Shown here: positions 17,747 through 26,532 of the stretch, one piece after another
How positions within the stretch are numbered: position 1 is the stretch's first letter
Layout of the letters: every line of letters starts with the position of its first letter
NCBI RefSeq assembly: GCF_016919165.1
Contig: NZ_JAFFPS010000026.1
Location: forward strand, 153,650-217,649
DNA length: 64,000 nucleotides
DNA from: Leptospira chreensis
GTDB lineage: Bacteria; Spirochaetota; Leptospiria; Leptospirales; Leptospiraceae
Direction of reading: 5' to 3'
Notes under the pieces: generated by a model
What the model was told of the DNA's origin: nothing
Database searches by the model: none
What the model saw: only the letters and a program-made list of their open reading frames with translations
Program-made: the position numbers and the translations under genes

Positions 17747-18793
17747 TCAGATTTTTCTTGCAGAAAAAAAACGCACCAGGGACTGGAAGAGGTCTTGTTC
17801 GGCTTCTTGGGCCTTGGGAATGAGGCCTGTCAATTGGATGTATCCGTGGACGAGAGAGGGAAAATGGCGTTCTTCTACCTTTACCCCGGCCGATTGGAGG
17901 TTTTTGGCATAGGTTTCCCCTTCTTCCCGGAGAGGGTCATATCCTGCGATTCCAATGTACGCCGGCGGGAGGCCTTTGAGTTCTTTGGGATCGGCAAGAA
18001 CCGGAGAGTTGGTAGAAGTGAGTCTGTCTTTTTTGTTCGGAAGGTAGTTTTGGATGAACCACCGCATTAGGGAACGTGTGAGGACATAACGCTCTCCAAA
18101 AAGTTCATAGGTTTCTGATTCCTTAGAAGTATCAAGCATGGGGTAGAGAAGGGCTTGGAATATGGGAACAGAGACTTTGTCTTTTTTGGCTCTGATACAA
18201 AGAGAAGTGGCAAGAAGAGCACCGGCACTATCACCACAAACAGCAATGGCATTGGGTGATCCTCCAAAGAGATAGGCAGAATTACGAACATATTGGTAAG
18301 CAAGCCAAACATCATCATGGGCTGCGGGGTAAGGATGTTCTGGCGCCAAACGATAATCCACGGCAATCACGATGCTCTTTGTATAATGAGACATTTTACG
18401 ACAGAAATTATCATGTGTCTCTAAGTTACCAATCGTGAGTCCACCACCGTGAAAGAAGAGTATGGTGGGAAGATTTCTTTTTTGAGGATTTGCGTTATAG
18501 ACTCGGATAGGAATGAAAGAGGCGCTGGGAGTGGGAATGAGTTTGTCTTCGATGTGAGGGATGGGAAATTCCGGCTCATCGAAGATCTGCATTTGATCGC
18601 GGTAGTGCCGGCGTGCCTTTTCAGGACTCATTTGTTCCATTTTAGGAAGGAACCTGGCAATGTTACATGCCAATGCACAACGCGGATCCAATTGGTTGGT
18701 TTCCGGTTGATTTGTTTTACGCACCAAAGTGGAAATCCAATGTTCGGGTAACGAAAAGACAAGTTGTGCGACTGATTTTTTGATACCTAACAT
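17747..18793 (-). CDS. Alpha/beta-hydrolase esterase (hormone-sensitive-lipase family)
   Basis: A 348-residue cytoplasmic carboxylesterase. The oxyanion-hole motif FFHGGGLTIGN, the nucleophile elbow VCGDSAGALLA, the acid GYDPLREEGE and the catalytic His in LVHGYIQL are all present, in the order of the HSL/acetyl-esterase family. Typical substrates are short-chain acyl esters. Its ATG shares one base with the stop codon of the upstream DUF2779 gene (TAATG), so the two are co-translated. The first 60 residues are outside the core domain. Confidence 0.88.
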   Translation of the reverse strand: MLGIKKSVAQLVFSLPEHWISTLVRKTNQPETNQLDPRCALACNIARFLPKMEQMSPEKARRHYRDQMQIFDEPEFPIPHIEDKLIPTPSASFIPIRVYNANPQKRNLPTILFFHGGGLTIGNLETHDNFCRKMSHYTKSIVIAVDYRLAPEHPYPAAHDDVWLAYQYVRNSAYLFGGSPNAIAVCGDSAGALLATSLCIRAKKDKVSVPIFQALLYPMLDTSKESETYELFGERYVLTRSLMRWFIQNYLPNKKDRLTSTNSPVLADPKELKGLPPAYIGIAGYDPLREEGETYAKNLQSAGVKVEERHFPSLVHGYIQLTGLIPKAQEAEQDLFQSLVRFFSARKI

Positions 18794-20298
18794 TAAATAA
18801 CCGATAATCGTTCTAATAACATTCTATAAATTAAAAACAAACCATAACTATCAAGTTTGCAGTAAGCTTTCAAATCCTCCAGAACACGTTTTTTTTCTTC
18901 GGCTGTCACCTGCTTTTTTATTAATCTTAAATATTGGTAATTTGCATCTTGTCCTTCGCGAATGGAAAGTCCTCCGTGGCTCTCTGTACTAAAACAAGGC
19001 AGTATTTCCTTGAGAGATGCTTTCCCATTTTGGCCGGGATGGTAGAGCCAAAGTTTTTTGAAAGGCATAGCAAGGTCGATAAACATTGATTTGGCTCTTT
19101 CCCAGAACTCTAAAAACTCAGGGAAGGCTGTAGCGGTCTCTTGGATGATGAGTTTTTCAAAGAAATCATTGAAGGAGAAGATGGTGATTCCTTCTGGTAG
19201 GTCTTTTTGTAATTGGGTTAGGACGGGAACTCGAGGGTCTGTGTCCACATCTTCGTGTAAGTAGGTTTTATGTGTTAGGATATCGTTTTCTCTATCCCAA
19301 ATGTGTAAGGAATACAGGTAAGGGACGTGTTGGAAGGGCCTTGTTTCGGGATAAAGAGGGATGTAAGGGTTGATGGACTCAAAATCCAAAAAGGCTACAG
19401 TTTTTGTAACATTTGTTAGGTAATTTTCAAAGGCATTCCGGTCGAAGTATGTCTCTTTTGAGATATGCGCTTGTTTTTGTATCCTTTGGATGGGTGTGAG
19501 TTCCGAATCGGGTACAGATTCGTACGAATCGTACCCCAAAGCAAACCACCCTTTGGCTAATTCGGAGCTGTCTCGGAAGTCAAAGACCTCTTTGGCATTT
19601 TCTTTCCCTTTTGCACAATGACTGGGAGACAAACAGGTTTTTAGGGATCGGCAACTGGGTTTGGAATCGAGAAAGGAAAACCGTACGGATTGTTCGCCTG
19701 TTTTTTCGACTTCCTCTAGGAACTGTTTCCATTCTTCCTCACGAGTTCCCATATCGGCAGCCATTCTGGAAGTTATGTCTTCTACGAGAAGATAATCCGC
19801 GGGATTGATGTCACCACCGGGGAAGAGGTATTTGGTTTGGATGCGGATGATTTTGTATCCGACGACATTCAGTGACATTCCTTCGGCCACTTGTTTATGA
19901 AAATAAAATGATTTGAGAATGTCTTGTTTGACGGAACCAATCGGGCGAAAGTCCCAAAGGATCCAACCTTCCCTTTCCGAGTCATATTCCAAATACTCTA
20001 CAGTGGATACAAAATGTTGGAAACGAAGGTGGGCATGGAAGATCGATTTTTTTTCAGAAATCCACTCTGCTGTTTTTTGGATGCTCTCTTCCTTATCCAT
20101 TGTTTTTTCAATGGATACAGATTCGGGAAATTGGTTTTTGCAAAGTTGGAGGAAATCTCCCCATTCCAAATAACCACCGTAAGATGAGCTAGAAGGTTTA
20201 GGAACGAGTCCCTCTCTTACCAAATGGAAGGCATTGCTACAACGTAAGAATTGTAAAAACTGAGACTTGGTAACGGGTGTAGTGGCTAAATCAGACAA
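18793..20298 (-). CDS. DUF2779 protein (PD-(D/E)XK-like plus exonuclease-like fold)
   Basis: A protein of about 501 residues matching the DUF2779 family. The N-terminal start VTKSQFLQFLRCSNAFHL is the family beginning and resembles RecB/Cas4-type nucleases. A Cys-rich SCRSLKTCLSPSHC segment can bind Fe-S or zinc as in Cas4-like enzymes, and TVAFLDFESINPYIPLY resembles the first acidic motif of a DnaQ/RNase H-type exonuclease. I place the start at a TTG (20298), with GGGAAGA upstream and an 8-base overlap with the regulator gene. An ATG at 20409 would extend it by 37 residues and overlap that gene by 119 bases. A nucleic-acid role is likely; biochemical activity is undescribed to my knowledge. 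Confidence 0.8.
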   Translation of the reverse strand: MSDLATTPVTKSQFLQFLRCSNAFHLVREGLVPKPSSSSYGGYLEWGDFLQLCKNQFPESVSIEKTMDKEESIQKTAEWISEKKSIFHAHLRFQHFVSTVEYLEYDSEREGWILWDFRPIGSVKQDILKSFYFHKQVAEGMSLNVVGYKIIRIQTKYLFPGGDINPADYLLVEDITSRMAADMGTREEEWKQFLEEVEKTGEQSVRFSFLDSKPSCRSLKTCLSPSHCAKGKENAKEVFDFRDSSELAKGWFALGYDSYESVPDSELTPIQRIQKQAHISKETYFDRNAFENYLTNVTKTVAFLDFESINPYIPLYPETRPFQHVPYLYSLHIWDRENDILTHKTYLHEDVDTDPRVPVLTQLQKDLPEGITIFSFNDFFEKLIIQETATAFPEFLEFWERAKSMFIDLAMPFKKLWLYHPGQNGKASLKEILPCFSTESHGGLSIREGQDANYQYLRLIKKQVTAEEKKRVLEDLKAYCKLDSYGLFLIYRMLLERLSVI

Positions 20299-21283
20299 AT
20301 TGATATAAGTCTTCCCAATGTTTTGTATAGGATAGGAAGGTTTCCTTCCAAACTTCGGAACTCGAAACGAGAGCTTCGGGAGAAAGGACAAAAAATTGGA
20401 AGAGGGCATTTTGGTTTGTAGTTCTCACTCGGTATTCTTCGCCCGCTTTTTCAAAATTCGCCCCTTCTAAAAACAACTTCCAACGATCTTCATAATCATT
20501 ATGGATTTGGAAGGGAATTTCGATTTCAGGATGTTTCTTTAGTAACAAAGGATGGAAGTTTAAATCTTGGTTTGTAATTTTAAGATTGGATTGGAATTCT
20601 TCCTTGGATTCTTTTTTCACAGTGATTCTTGGAAGGATGAACCGGCGTAAGGATTTTTTCCCACGGTCATAAGCGAGTAGATAGAAGTCCGTTGTATTCT
20701 TACGAACAAGCCTGTAAGGTTCAATCACTCTTTCGCTGGCATCATATCCATATTGGATGGTAAGGGCTCTTTTGTCTTTGATGGCTTGGAGGATTTTTTC
20801 TGTATGAGAGGAGTCCGGTGTTTCTTCCGATCCCGATTCCTCTTTGGGTTGTTTGGCAAATTTAGGAATGAGATCCAGATGGTGGGAGAATAGTTTTTGG
20901 GAAAGGCTAAAACTTTCCTGTGTGGGTTCAGCGGCAAACAACACTTGCGATAAGTATTCTAACTCTTCTTTGGTGAACTTTAGCGACCTGTTGATTGATT
21001 CTTTTTCTAAATAATAAGGGAAGTAGTCTTCTGATTGGTATCCAAACTGTGCCACTTTGATATTGAATCCAAGGCTTTTTAATTGGTTCAGGTCGCGGTA
21101 GAGTTTTTTGCGATCTGATTCAATATCCTCATTTTTATAGAACCGAGGCATGATATTACGAAATTTTTGGAAGCTGATTCCTTTGGGTTCGCGGAGTAGA
21201 TTGAAAAGTAATGCAAAGAGACGAACCTCTGTCTCATTCATTTTTTTCACTTCAATCATGGGGAAGTCTTCAAAAGAAGTCAT
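20291..21283 (-). CDS. WYL-domain transcriptional regulator
   Basis: A 330-residue regulator. The N-terminal DNA-binding part (about 15-95) ends with DRKKLYRDLNQLKSLGFNIK, the usual winged-helix plus linker. The WYL domain (about 165-245) includes ALTIQYGYDASERVIEPYRLVRKNTTDFYLLAYDRGKKSLRRF (read as separate strands), followed by a C-terminal extension (WCX-like). WYL domains bind small ligands or nucleic acid and regulate DNA-damage and phage-defence genes. It is the first gene of an operon with DUF2779 and the esterase. ATG at 21283, with Met9 as an alternative. Confidence 0.83.
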   Translation of the reverse strand: MTSFEDFPMIEVKKMNETEVRLFALLFNLLREPKGISFQKFRNIMPRFYKNEDIESDRKKLYRDLNQLKSLGFNIKVAQFGYQSEDYFPYYLEKESINRSLKFTKEELEYLSQVLFAAEPTQESFSLSQKLFSHHLDLIPKFAKQPKEESGSEETPDSSHTEKILQAIKDKRALTIQYGYDASERVIEPYRLVRKNTTDFYLLAYDRGKKSLRRFILPRITVKKESKEEFQSNLKITNQDLNFHPLLLKKHPEIEIPFQIHNDYEDRWKLFLEGANFEKAGEEYRVRTTNQNALFQFFVLSPEALVSSSEVWKETFLSYTKHWEDLYQFV

Positions 21284-21346
21284 ATCTTCCCAAATTGTTT
21301 GTTTTTTTGATTCCGAAAAGTAGAAAATGAAAAAAACTGGAAAAGT

Positions 21347-22111
21347 ATGCGAATCACAGGCCTCATCCTTAGTCTTTCTTTGTTTCTACAATGTGCCACT
21401 TATTGGAAAAATCGTAAAAATGACTTTCAAGACATTGTCACCGTTGGTGCCGAAACTCCTATGTATGGAGCAGCTGTTAAAGTAGGCCCTTTACCCATTG
21501 GGGTTCTCTTCCAAGGAGGAGAGTCGGAGATGGGTAAAAAAGATTTGGGACGAGGGGTTGGCCTTCGTGGTGGGCAGTTCGGAACCTACCATTCACAACA
21601 ACTCGTCTTTGGCGTATTAGGTGGCGAGAGTTTCCATTCGGGACTTCCCACAATGGATGCCAAAGGGAATTGGCTCGTGGATAAAAAGGGAATCCCTCTC
21701 ACTACTGATGAAAGGGCCAATGTAAAAAGTTATAAAATGCGTTATTATTCTTATTGGTATGACCCTGTTAAAGATCGGAAAAAAAGAAAAAAAGAACATT
21801 TCCGTCGTGAGTTAACCAAGGACTTGGTGGCCTCAACGGGGCAAAAGGAATTTTTAGTGTATCTTCCTCCCGAAGACCAAAAACCTTACGGATACCCGCC
21901 TGGTTACTCTTGGAATGTGGAATTTGCTGCTGGAGTGTATGGCGGTGCCAGAGTGGGATTCAATGTTGCGGAAGCTTTTGATTTTTTACTTGGGTTTACC
22001 ACCATCGATTTGTTAGATGATGATGTGGAAGGAAAAGTCAAACCAAGTTTCCCTGGTTTTCCTTTCCCCGCTCCTACAGATGCGGAAACAGAGTCTCCAT
22101 CAGAGGAATGA
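21347..22111 (+). CDS. Leptospira-type lipoprotein of unknown function
   Basis: A 254-residue predicted lipoprotein: MRITGLILSLSLFLQCATYW with the lipobox Cys at 16. The mature part is Gly-rich and beta-rich (VGPLPIGVLFQGGESEMGKKDLGRGVGLRGG), carries a very basic stretch (DRKKRKKEHFRRE near 150) and ends acidic (TDAETESPSEE). No known domain is recognised. GGAAAAG precedes the ATG at a good distance. It ends two bases before the convergent BamE-like gene. Confidence 0.7.
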   Translation: MRITGLILSLSLFLQCATYWKNRKNDFQDIVTVGAETPMYGAAVKVGPLPIGVLFQGGESEMGKKDLGRGVGLRGGQFGTYHSQQLVFGVLGGESFHSGLPTMDAKGNWLVDKKGIPLTTDERANVKSYKMRYYSYWYDPVKDRKKRKKEHFRRELTKDLVASTGQKEFLVYLPPEDQKPYGYPPGYSWNVEFAAGVYGGARVGFNVAEAFDFLLGFTTIDLLDDDVEGKVKPSFPGFPFPAPTDAETESPSEE

Positions 22112-22113
22112 TT

Positions 22114-22476
22114 TTATAGTTTAAAATCTTTTGCTGTGATTTTGTTTTTGGGATCAAATGTGAGTTTCAAAAACTTTTCTACTACATCTGGTTTTTCTTT
22201 CAAAGTATAGTATTGTTCGGGAACATCACGGTCTTCTGCAAAATACCATACCAAAACGGTTCCGCTAGGATCGATTGATTTTTCAGTCGATTTTCCAAGA
22301 ACCGCTTCTGTTTTTACCAATCCATCTCCCACTTTAATCATATCGATTTCTAATTTACGGAGTGCTGTGTGTGGATGAACTTTAGTGCTTCCTGCTTGAA
22401 CTTTGTTTCCGGAAGAACAGGAAACTAAGAAAAGAACCGAAGCGAGTGTGCTGAGTATCAAAAGTTTTTTGATCAT
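22114..22476 (-). CDS. Small BamE/SmpA-like lipoprotein
   Basis: A 120-residue lipoprotein: MIKKLLILSTLASVLFLVSC with lipobox LVSC. The mature domain has the short alpha-beta layout of the SmpA/OmlA fold: KLEIDMIKVGDGLVKTEAVLGKSTE corresponds to the GMTKEQVxxLLGxP-type repeat, followed by VLVWYFAED and a strand ending in KLTFDPKNKI. Proteins with this fold attach to the outer membrane, for instance in the BAM complex. The true role here is not determinable; the match is by pattern only. Confidence 0.6.
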   Translation of the reverse strand: MIKKLLILSTLASVLFLVSCSSGNKVQAGSTKVHPHTALRKLEIDMIKVGDGLVKTEAVLGKSTEKSIDPSGTVLVWYFAEDRDVPEQYYTLKEKPDVVEKFLKLTFDPKNKITAKDFKL

Positions 22477-22509
22477 AAACCTTACCTTAAGATGGACTAA
22501 GGGAAGATT

Positions 22510-23763
22510 TTACAGAAGGGGATCAGGGTTGGCAAGTGATATCTTTTCCCTTTCTTCGTCGATTCGGTTCATTTTTCCCAAAATCTTTTTGAAAAAAGGA
22601 ATGGTTAAGAACACAAGTCCAATCTCCAAAAATCCAAAAAAGAAAGAGAGGGCTGAAAAACTATAAGCAGGTGGTAAAACCGATTCAAAGACCATTTGCA
22701 TTTGTACAGAAACAACAGGCCCTAACATAAATCCAAGGGAACCTACTCCCGTAAAGGCAGTCATCGTGGTTGCCGTGAGTCCCGGTTTTGACATTTTACT
22801 CGCAAGCATCATGGAAGGAACAAACATCACTCCGGCCCCAATCCCGCAGATGAGTAAAAATGTAAACAGATACCAAAACTCATTGGTCGTACCTGATAGT
22901 CCAAGAAAGATTCCGTAAATGGTCGATCCCACGAGTACGAGGGGCAGAACGCCTGTTTTGCGGGCGAGCAGTGCGGAAGGGTAGGAAAGTAAACTCATCG
23001 GAAAAAGAACGAGTCCTAAAAACACTCCGAGCATCCCTGGATGAAAGGCCAACGTTTCTCGTAGGTGGATATTGAAAGAAGAAATAATAAATCCAACCGT
23101 AAAACGATCAATGAAGTTGAATAAAAACGGAACAAATAAAAACGGATTTTCAAAGATCGCAGTTTTCAGGTCACTTAACTTAAAATCTTTGACTCTGTGA
23201 ATCCCTCTGTCCTTTAACATGAGTAAACTCATTAAACCCACAAAGATAAGAATTCCAGATCCTACATAAAATGGTAAAAGGGGATTTTTTCGGCCGAGAA
23301 TTCCGAGTGGCATTCCAAAGGCACCACCCAGGGATAAAAACATTCCCGTGATTCCCATAAGAATTCCTTTGCCATAATAACGTTTGTTATCGGGATCATT
23401 TTCACGATCGGCTGCGGAACTGAGTAGGAGACCAATGATAAAGATATGGGCAGCTCCCTCAAGGAATCTCAAAAAAAGAAAGAGACCCATATCGGTGACA
23501 ACAGTGAGTGAATAAAAAAGTCCTGCGTCAACAAAACAGAAAAAACTGATGAAGTACTTTCTGTTTTTAAAACGATCAGAAATGATTCCCGCAATCGGCG
23601 CAAAGAGAAAGGAACCTAACATGGGAATGCTCGTGAAGTACGCGACTTCCCAGTTGGATCCAAGTAACCGATCCTTTACTACATCCTTCACTACCGGCAC
23701 AATCATTGTTACCGGCAACATGGATAAAAAAACTAAAGTTACGAGTGTATACGGGAATCCCAA
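22510..23763 (-). CDS. MFS transporter downstream of heme oxygenase
   Basis: A 417-residue major facilitator with 12 hydrophobic segments. The loop 2-3 motif is GIISDRFKNRKYFISFF, and helix 4-5 regions are Gly-rich (MGITGMFLSLGGAFGMPLG). It starts with TTG three bases after the heme oxygenase stop, so both genes share a message controlled by the Fur-like box upstream. Iron-linked co-expression suggests export of a metabolite linked to heme breakdown or iron acquisition, but the substrate cannot be inferred from the sequence. Confidence 0.85.
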   Translation of the reverse strand: MGFPYTLVTLVFLSMLPVTMIVPVVKDVVKDRLLGSNWEVAYFTSIPMLGSFLFAPIAGIISDRFKNRKYFISFFCFVDAGLFYSLTVVTDMGLFLFLRFLEGAAHIFIIGLLLSSAADRENDPDNKRYYGKGILMGITGMFLSLGGAFGMPLGILGRKNPLLPFYVGSGILIFVGLMSLLMLKDRGIHRVKDFKLSDLKTAIFENPFLFVPFLFNFIDRFTVGFIISSFNIHLRETLAFHPGMLGVFLGLVLFPMSLLSYPSALLARKTGVLPLVLVGSTIYGIFLGLSGTTNEFWYLFTFLLICGIGAGVMFVPSMMLASKMSKPGLTATTMTAFTGVGSLGFMLGPVVSVQMQMVFESVLPPAYSFSALSFFFGFLEIGLVFLTIPFFKKILGKMNRIDEEREKISLANPDPLL

Positions 23764-23766
23764 AAA

Positions 23767-24447
23767 TTAACCTGCTGGTAAAAGAGTTTGGTAACGTTCG
23801 AGTCCGATATTTTCTTTTAAATCAGAGTCGAGTTCAATGAACAAAAATTTATTCAAATCGAAAGTGGCGTTAGCCTCTGCCAATAGTTCTGCTTTTTGTG
23901 AATCGTTCAAAGGGAGAGTATCCAAGTTTTGGCGATAGATTCCTTTAAATGCCATAAGGTCTTCGATTTCAGGAAATTCATAAAAAGCAGTTCCTTCATT
24001 TCCTTCCAATTCGAAAGTTTTTGCTACTACTTTTTTGATGGATTGACCACCGGAAAGATCTCCCAAGTAACGAACGTAAGCTTGTGCTACGAGTAGTTCC
24101 GGTTTTGTTTTTGCAATGTTTTTGATATGATCAATATAGTTCTGTGTCGCTTGGGAAATAGAACCACGAAGTTTTGTGCTAAATTTCTTTTGGAAACTTG
24201 CGATGTCTTCTTTTAGGGATTTTTCGCGGAAGAGAGCAGGGAAATAAAGTTTTGCAAGGATAGGATTGTCTTTGTTTTGGCGGTAAAGTTCTTCCATCTC
24301 GGTGTAAACCGCAAGTAGACTTTCCAATTGGTATGTATAAGTTTGGGCATCAAGGCCCCCTCGGAAAATGGCCCGGATATAAGGAACCTTTTCGGTTTCT
24401 TGGTGTTTGTCGGCAGTTCCTTCTCGTAACATCATTGCTATGGACAT
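23767..24447 (-). CDS. hemO: Heme oxygenase (biliverdin-producing)
   Basis: Opens the heme ring to release iron, CO and biliverdin in the cytoplasm, using an external electron donor. The protein is 226 residues. LREGTADKHQETE near the start supplies the proximal His ligand. YVRYLGDLSGGQSIKKVV is the distal-helix signature, with the flexible Gly pair over the heme. The remaining helices fit HmuO/HemO length. AAGGAG lies 8 bases before the ATG and a Fur-like operator lies 22 bases upstream, so expression is probably induced by iron limitation. The next gene is an MFS transporter in the same operon. Confidence 0.93.
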   Translation of the reverse strand: MSIAMMLREGTADKHQETEKVPYIRAIFRGGLDAQTYTYQLESLLAVYTEMEELYRQNKDNPILAKLYFPALFREKSLKEDIASFQKKFSTKLRGSISQATQNYIDHIKNIAKTKPELLVAQAYVRYLGDLSGGQSIKKVVAKTFELEGNEGTAFYEFPEIEDLMAFKGIYRQNLDTLPLNDSQKAELLAEANATFDLNKFLFIELDSDLKENIGLERYQTLLPAG

Positions 24448-24468
24448 AATGGCTCCTTCTTCTCTATG

Positions 24469-24483
24469 TGAGAATCAATCTCA
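24469..24483. promoter_or_regulatory. Fur-type iron box upstream of hemO
   Basis: TGAGAATCAATCTCA is a 7-1-7 inverted repeat with one mismatch. It differs from the widely used Fur-family consensus TGATAATNATTATCA at only a few positions. It is placed 22 bases before the hemO ATG, where it would overlap the promoter or the 5' leader. Fur or a related regulator is the natural candidate for a heme oxygenase gene. A Fur-family protein is not encoded in this window. Confidence 0.6.
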
Positions 24484-24525
24484 GATATGACACTACCCTG
24501 ACAATTGCGGGTACGTCAAAGAAAA

Positions 24526-25656
24526 TTATAGAGAATCTTCCTGGGTAGGCGAATTCCAAAATTCGAGCGGGGTGTTGGCCCTCTGTTCGGGGTAGAGGAA
24601 GTAGGAGAGAAAAAAGACAAGGATCGAAACCACAATTCCAATGGTGGCAAGGACCACGTCTTTCCCTACTTTGCGGAAAGTATCCAGATAAGGAAGGTCT
24701 TGGTAGGTGATGACATTGAGAATGATTTCCCGACCTGCAAGGAGTCCTAAAAAAGCCCATGTGGTAGACATGGGGATGTTACTTATGTATTGGAAAAAGA
24801 ATAACAAACTTCCATAGACCAAGTCAACGATAGTGGCCGCTTTCGCCCATTGGATGTCTGACTTTTCAGAGACCACTCTTTGGATGGTGCCGCCGTTTGT
24901 ACGGATGATGATAAGAAGTGCTGCAATGAGAATAAAGACTGCTGTTAAGAATTCAATCGGTCCTAGTTGGCGCGGTAAAAATACAGCAATATTGGCTGTG
25001 TCTTGTAATAACCAAGCCACCCATAAATACATAGTGGAAAGCCATTGCAAACGAGACCATCTCCTTTCAGAAACGGGATCTGGAGTATGGACATCATGGT
25101 ATTCGTGTGGATCCACTTTCACAAGGATGGCCCAAACAAGAATGGCAACAAGGAAGGCGAGACCATAACCAAAGAAGGATTTTGTTAACATTTGGTCGAT
25201 GCTCTTACCACCAAACAATCCCAAGACGAGAAAGGTTGTGGATACAGGAGCACGGAGTCTTGTGATGACAACTAGAAGGACTGGTGCTAGGAGTTGGAGA
25301 AGGTTGAAGTCTTTGGTTTCCGGAATGGAATCTAATCTATGGAAGTGGATTTCATGACCATGTAAAAACCAAGCAATCAAATGGACTAAAAATAAAAGAC
25401 CACCGAAAACGAGAATCTTTTGGAGCCAGTGAACTGATTTTTTACTCTCGATAAAGGTTCCGATGGTTTGGACTGCATCGTTTCCGGCCACAGAGAACGA
25501 CGCAATCGCAAAAGAAAACCATCCGAGATAATACCGAGGAAGACCCAGGAAATAACCGGCACAGATCGTAAGAACCAAAAAAAAGGTAAATGCAAAGAAT
25601 CGAACTTGGTCCTTTTTTGTGGGGTGCTGGTAATCTATTTCCTGGTTAGGGCTCAT
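24526..25656 (-). CDS. PiT-like inorganic phosphate permease homolog
   Basis: An inner-membrane protein of 376 residues with about ten hydrophobic helices. Two inverted-repeat signatures recall the PiT phosphate/sulfate family: [21 protein letters not shown] near residue 56 (compare GANDxANxxGT) and [19 protein letters not shown] near 295, with another Ser-Thr-Thr motif in [16 protein letters not shown] near 135. The loop between repeats is acidic and His-rich. The family match is diverged, so the substrate could be phosphate or another oxyanion. Its ATG overlaps the upstream acyltransferase stop (ATGA). Confidence 0.65.
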   Translation of the reverse strand: MSPNQEIDYQHPTKKDQVRFFAFTFFLVLTICAGYFLGLPRYYLGWFSFAIASFSVAGNDAVQTIGTFIESKKSVHWLQKILVFGGLLFLVHLIAWFLHGHEIHFHRLDSIPETKDFNLLQLLAPVLLVVITRLRAPVSTTFLVLGLFGGKSIDQMLTKSFFGYGLAFLVAILVWAILVKVDPHEYHDVHTPDPVSERRWSRLQWLSTMYLWVAWLLQDTANIAVFLPRQLGPIEFLTAVFILIAALLIIIRTNGGTIQRVVSEKSDIQWAKAATIVDLVYGSLLFFFQYISNIPMSTTWAFLGLLAGREIILNVITYQDLPYLDTFRKVGKDVVLATIGIVVSILVFFLSYFLYPEQRANTPLEFWNSPTQEDSL

Positions 25657-26429
25657 GCATTCATATAGTGTTTCGCATATCTCTCCGTGATTTCCTTGCG
25701 GTCGAAAAGAATAAACACATCTGTAGTACCAAAAACAGAATCCAGTGCAGGAATTCCACAGATTTTAGCACCCACTCGGAGGTATCCTTTCAAAAGTGGA
25801 GGGATATTTTTGGAGATCGATTTAGGGTCTTCTACATGAAAATTGGCATCAAACCCAGGAATCACAAAGTCAGGATTTGGAAACACGCGGAATTCTTCCG
25901 GAGCGATCGCATCTTTGGCTTTTAAAAACCCATAAGATTGGGAAGCAACTGCTGCATCTGTGGAGTGGATGGATCCGCAACCCATCAAATAACGAACATT
26001 ATGTTTATTCATGAACTCAGCAAGGCCTTGCCAGAGAAGTGAGATGACCGAACCATCACGGTAGTCAGGGTGAACGCAAGAACGTCCTACTTCTGCAATT
26101 TCATCTGGTAGGTTATAAATAGAAGTGATATCAAATTCGTTTTCGCTGTAGAATCCGATTCCGTTTTTTGCATTTTGGCGAGTTAAAATACGGTAAGTTC
26201 CTACGATTTTTGTATCTTCTGTGGATTTATCGATCACAAGTAAGTGGTGGCAGTACAAATCGTACTCATCACGATCTTTACGTGTAGCAGAAGATTGTGG
26301 CAGACCCTCTCCCATTTCTAAGTTGAACACTTCATAACGTAAGGCAAGTGCTCTTTCAATTTCTAGTTGGTTTTCAGCTAAACGAACCTCTAAAATTCGT
26401 TCTGTTTTGTTTATAGTATTTGGTTTCAT
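25653..26429 (-). CDS. GNAT-fold acyltransferase, OlsB/hemolysin-like
   Basis: A 258-residue cytosolic acyltransferase. [20 protein letters not shown] near residue 20, [51 protein letters not shown] (donor-binding loop) and [20 protein letters not shown] are the conserved segments of the family annotated as ornithine N-acyltransferase or 'hemolysin-like'. These enzymes transfer an acyl chain from acyl-ACP or CoA to an amine to make ornithine-type lipids or related products. It is the first gene of an operon with the PiT-like permease. There is no OlsA-type partner in view. Confidence 0.8.
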   Translation of the reverse strand: MKPNTINKTERILEVRLAENQLEIERALALRYEVFNLEMGEGLPQSSATRKDRDEYDLYCHHLLVIDKSTEDTKIVGTYRILTRQNAKNGIGFYSENEFDITSIYNLPDEIAEVGRSCVHPDYRDGSVISLLWQGLAEFMNKHNVRYLMGCGSIHSTDAAVASQSYGFLKAKDAIAPEEFRVFPNPDFVIPGFDANFHVEDPKSISKNIPPLLKGYLRVGAKICGIPALDSVFGTTDVFILFDRKEITERYAKHYMNA

Positions 26430-26532
26430 CGGATTTTATCCTCTTGTTTATCTGCCTATAAGGTAAAATGAATCGGTTACGGCAATGTGACATTCAGGTG
26501 AAAATCCGTTTGCTTCGCCTTCGATTGGCATG

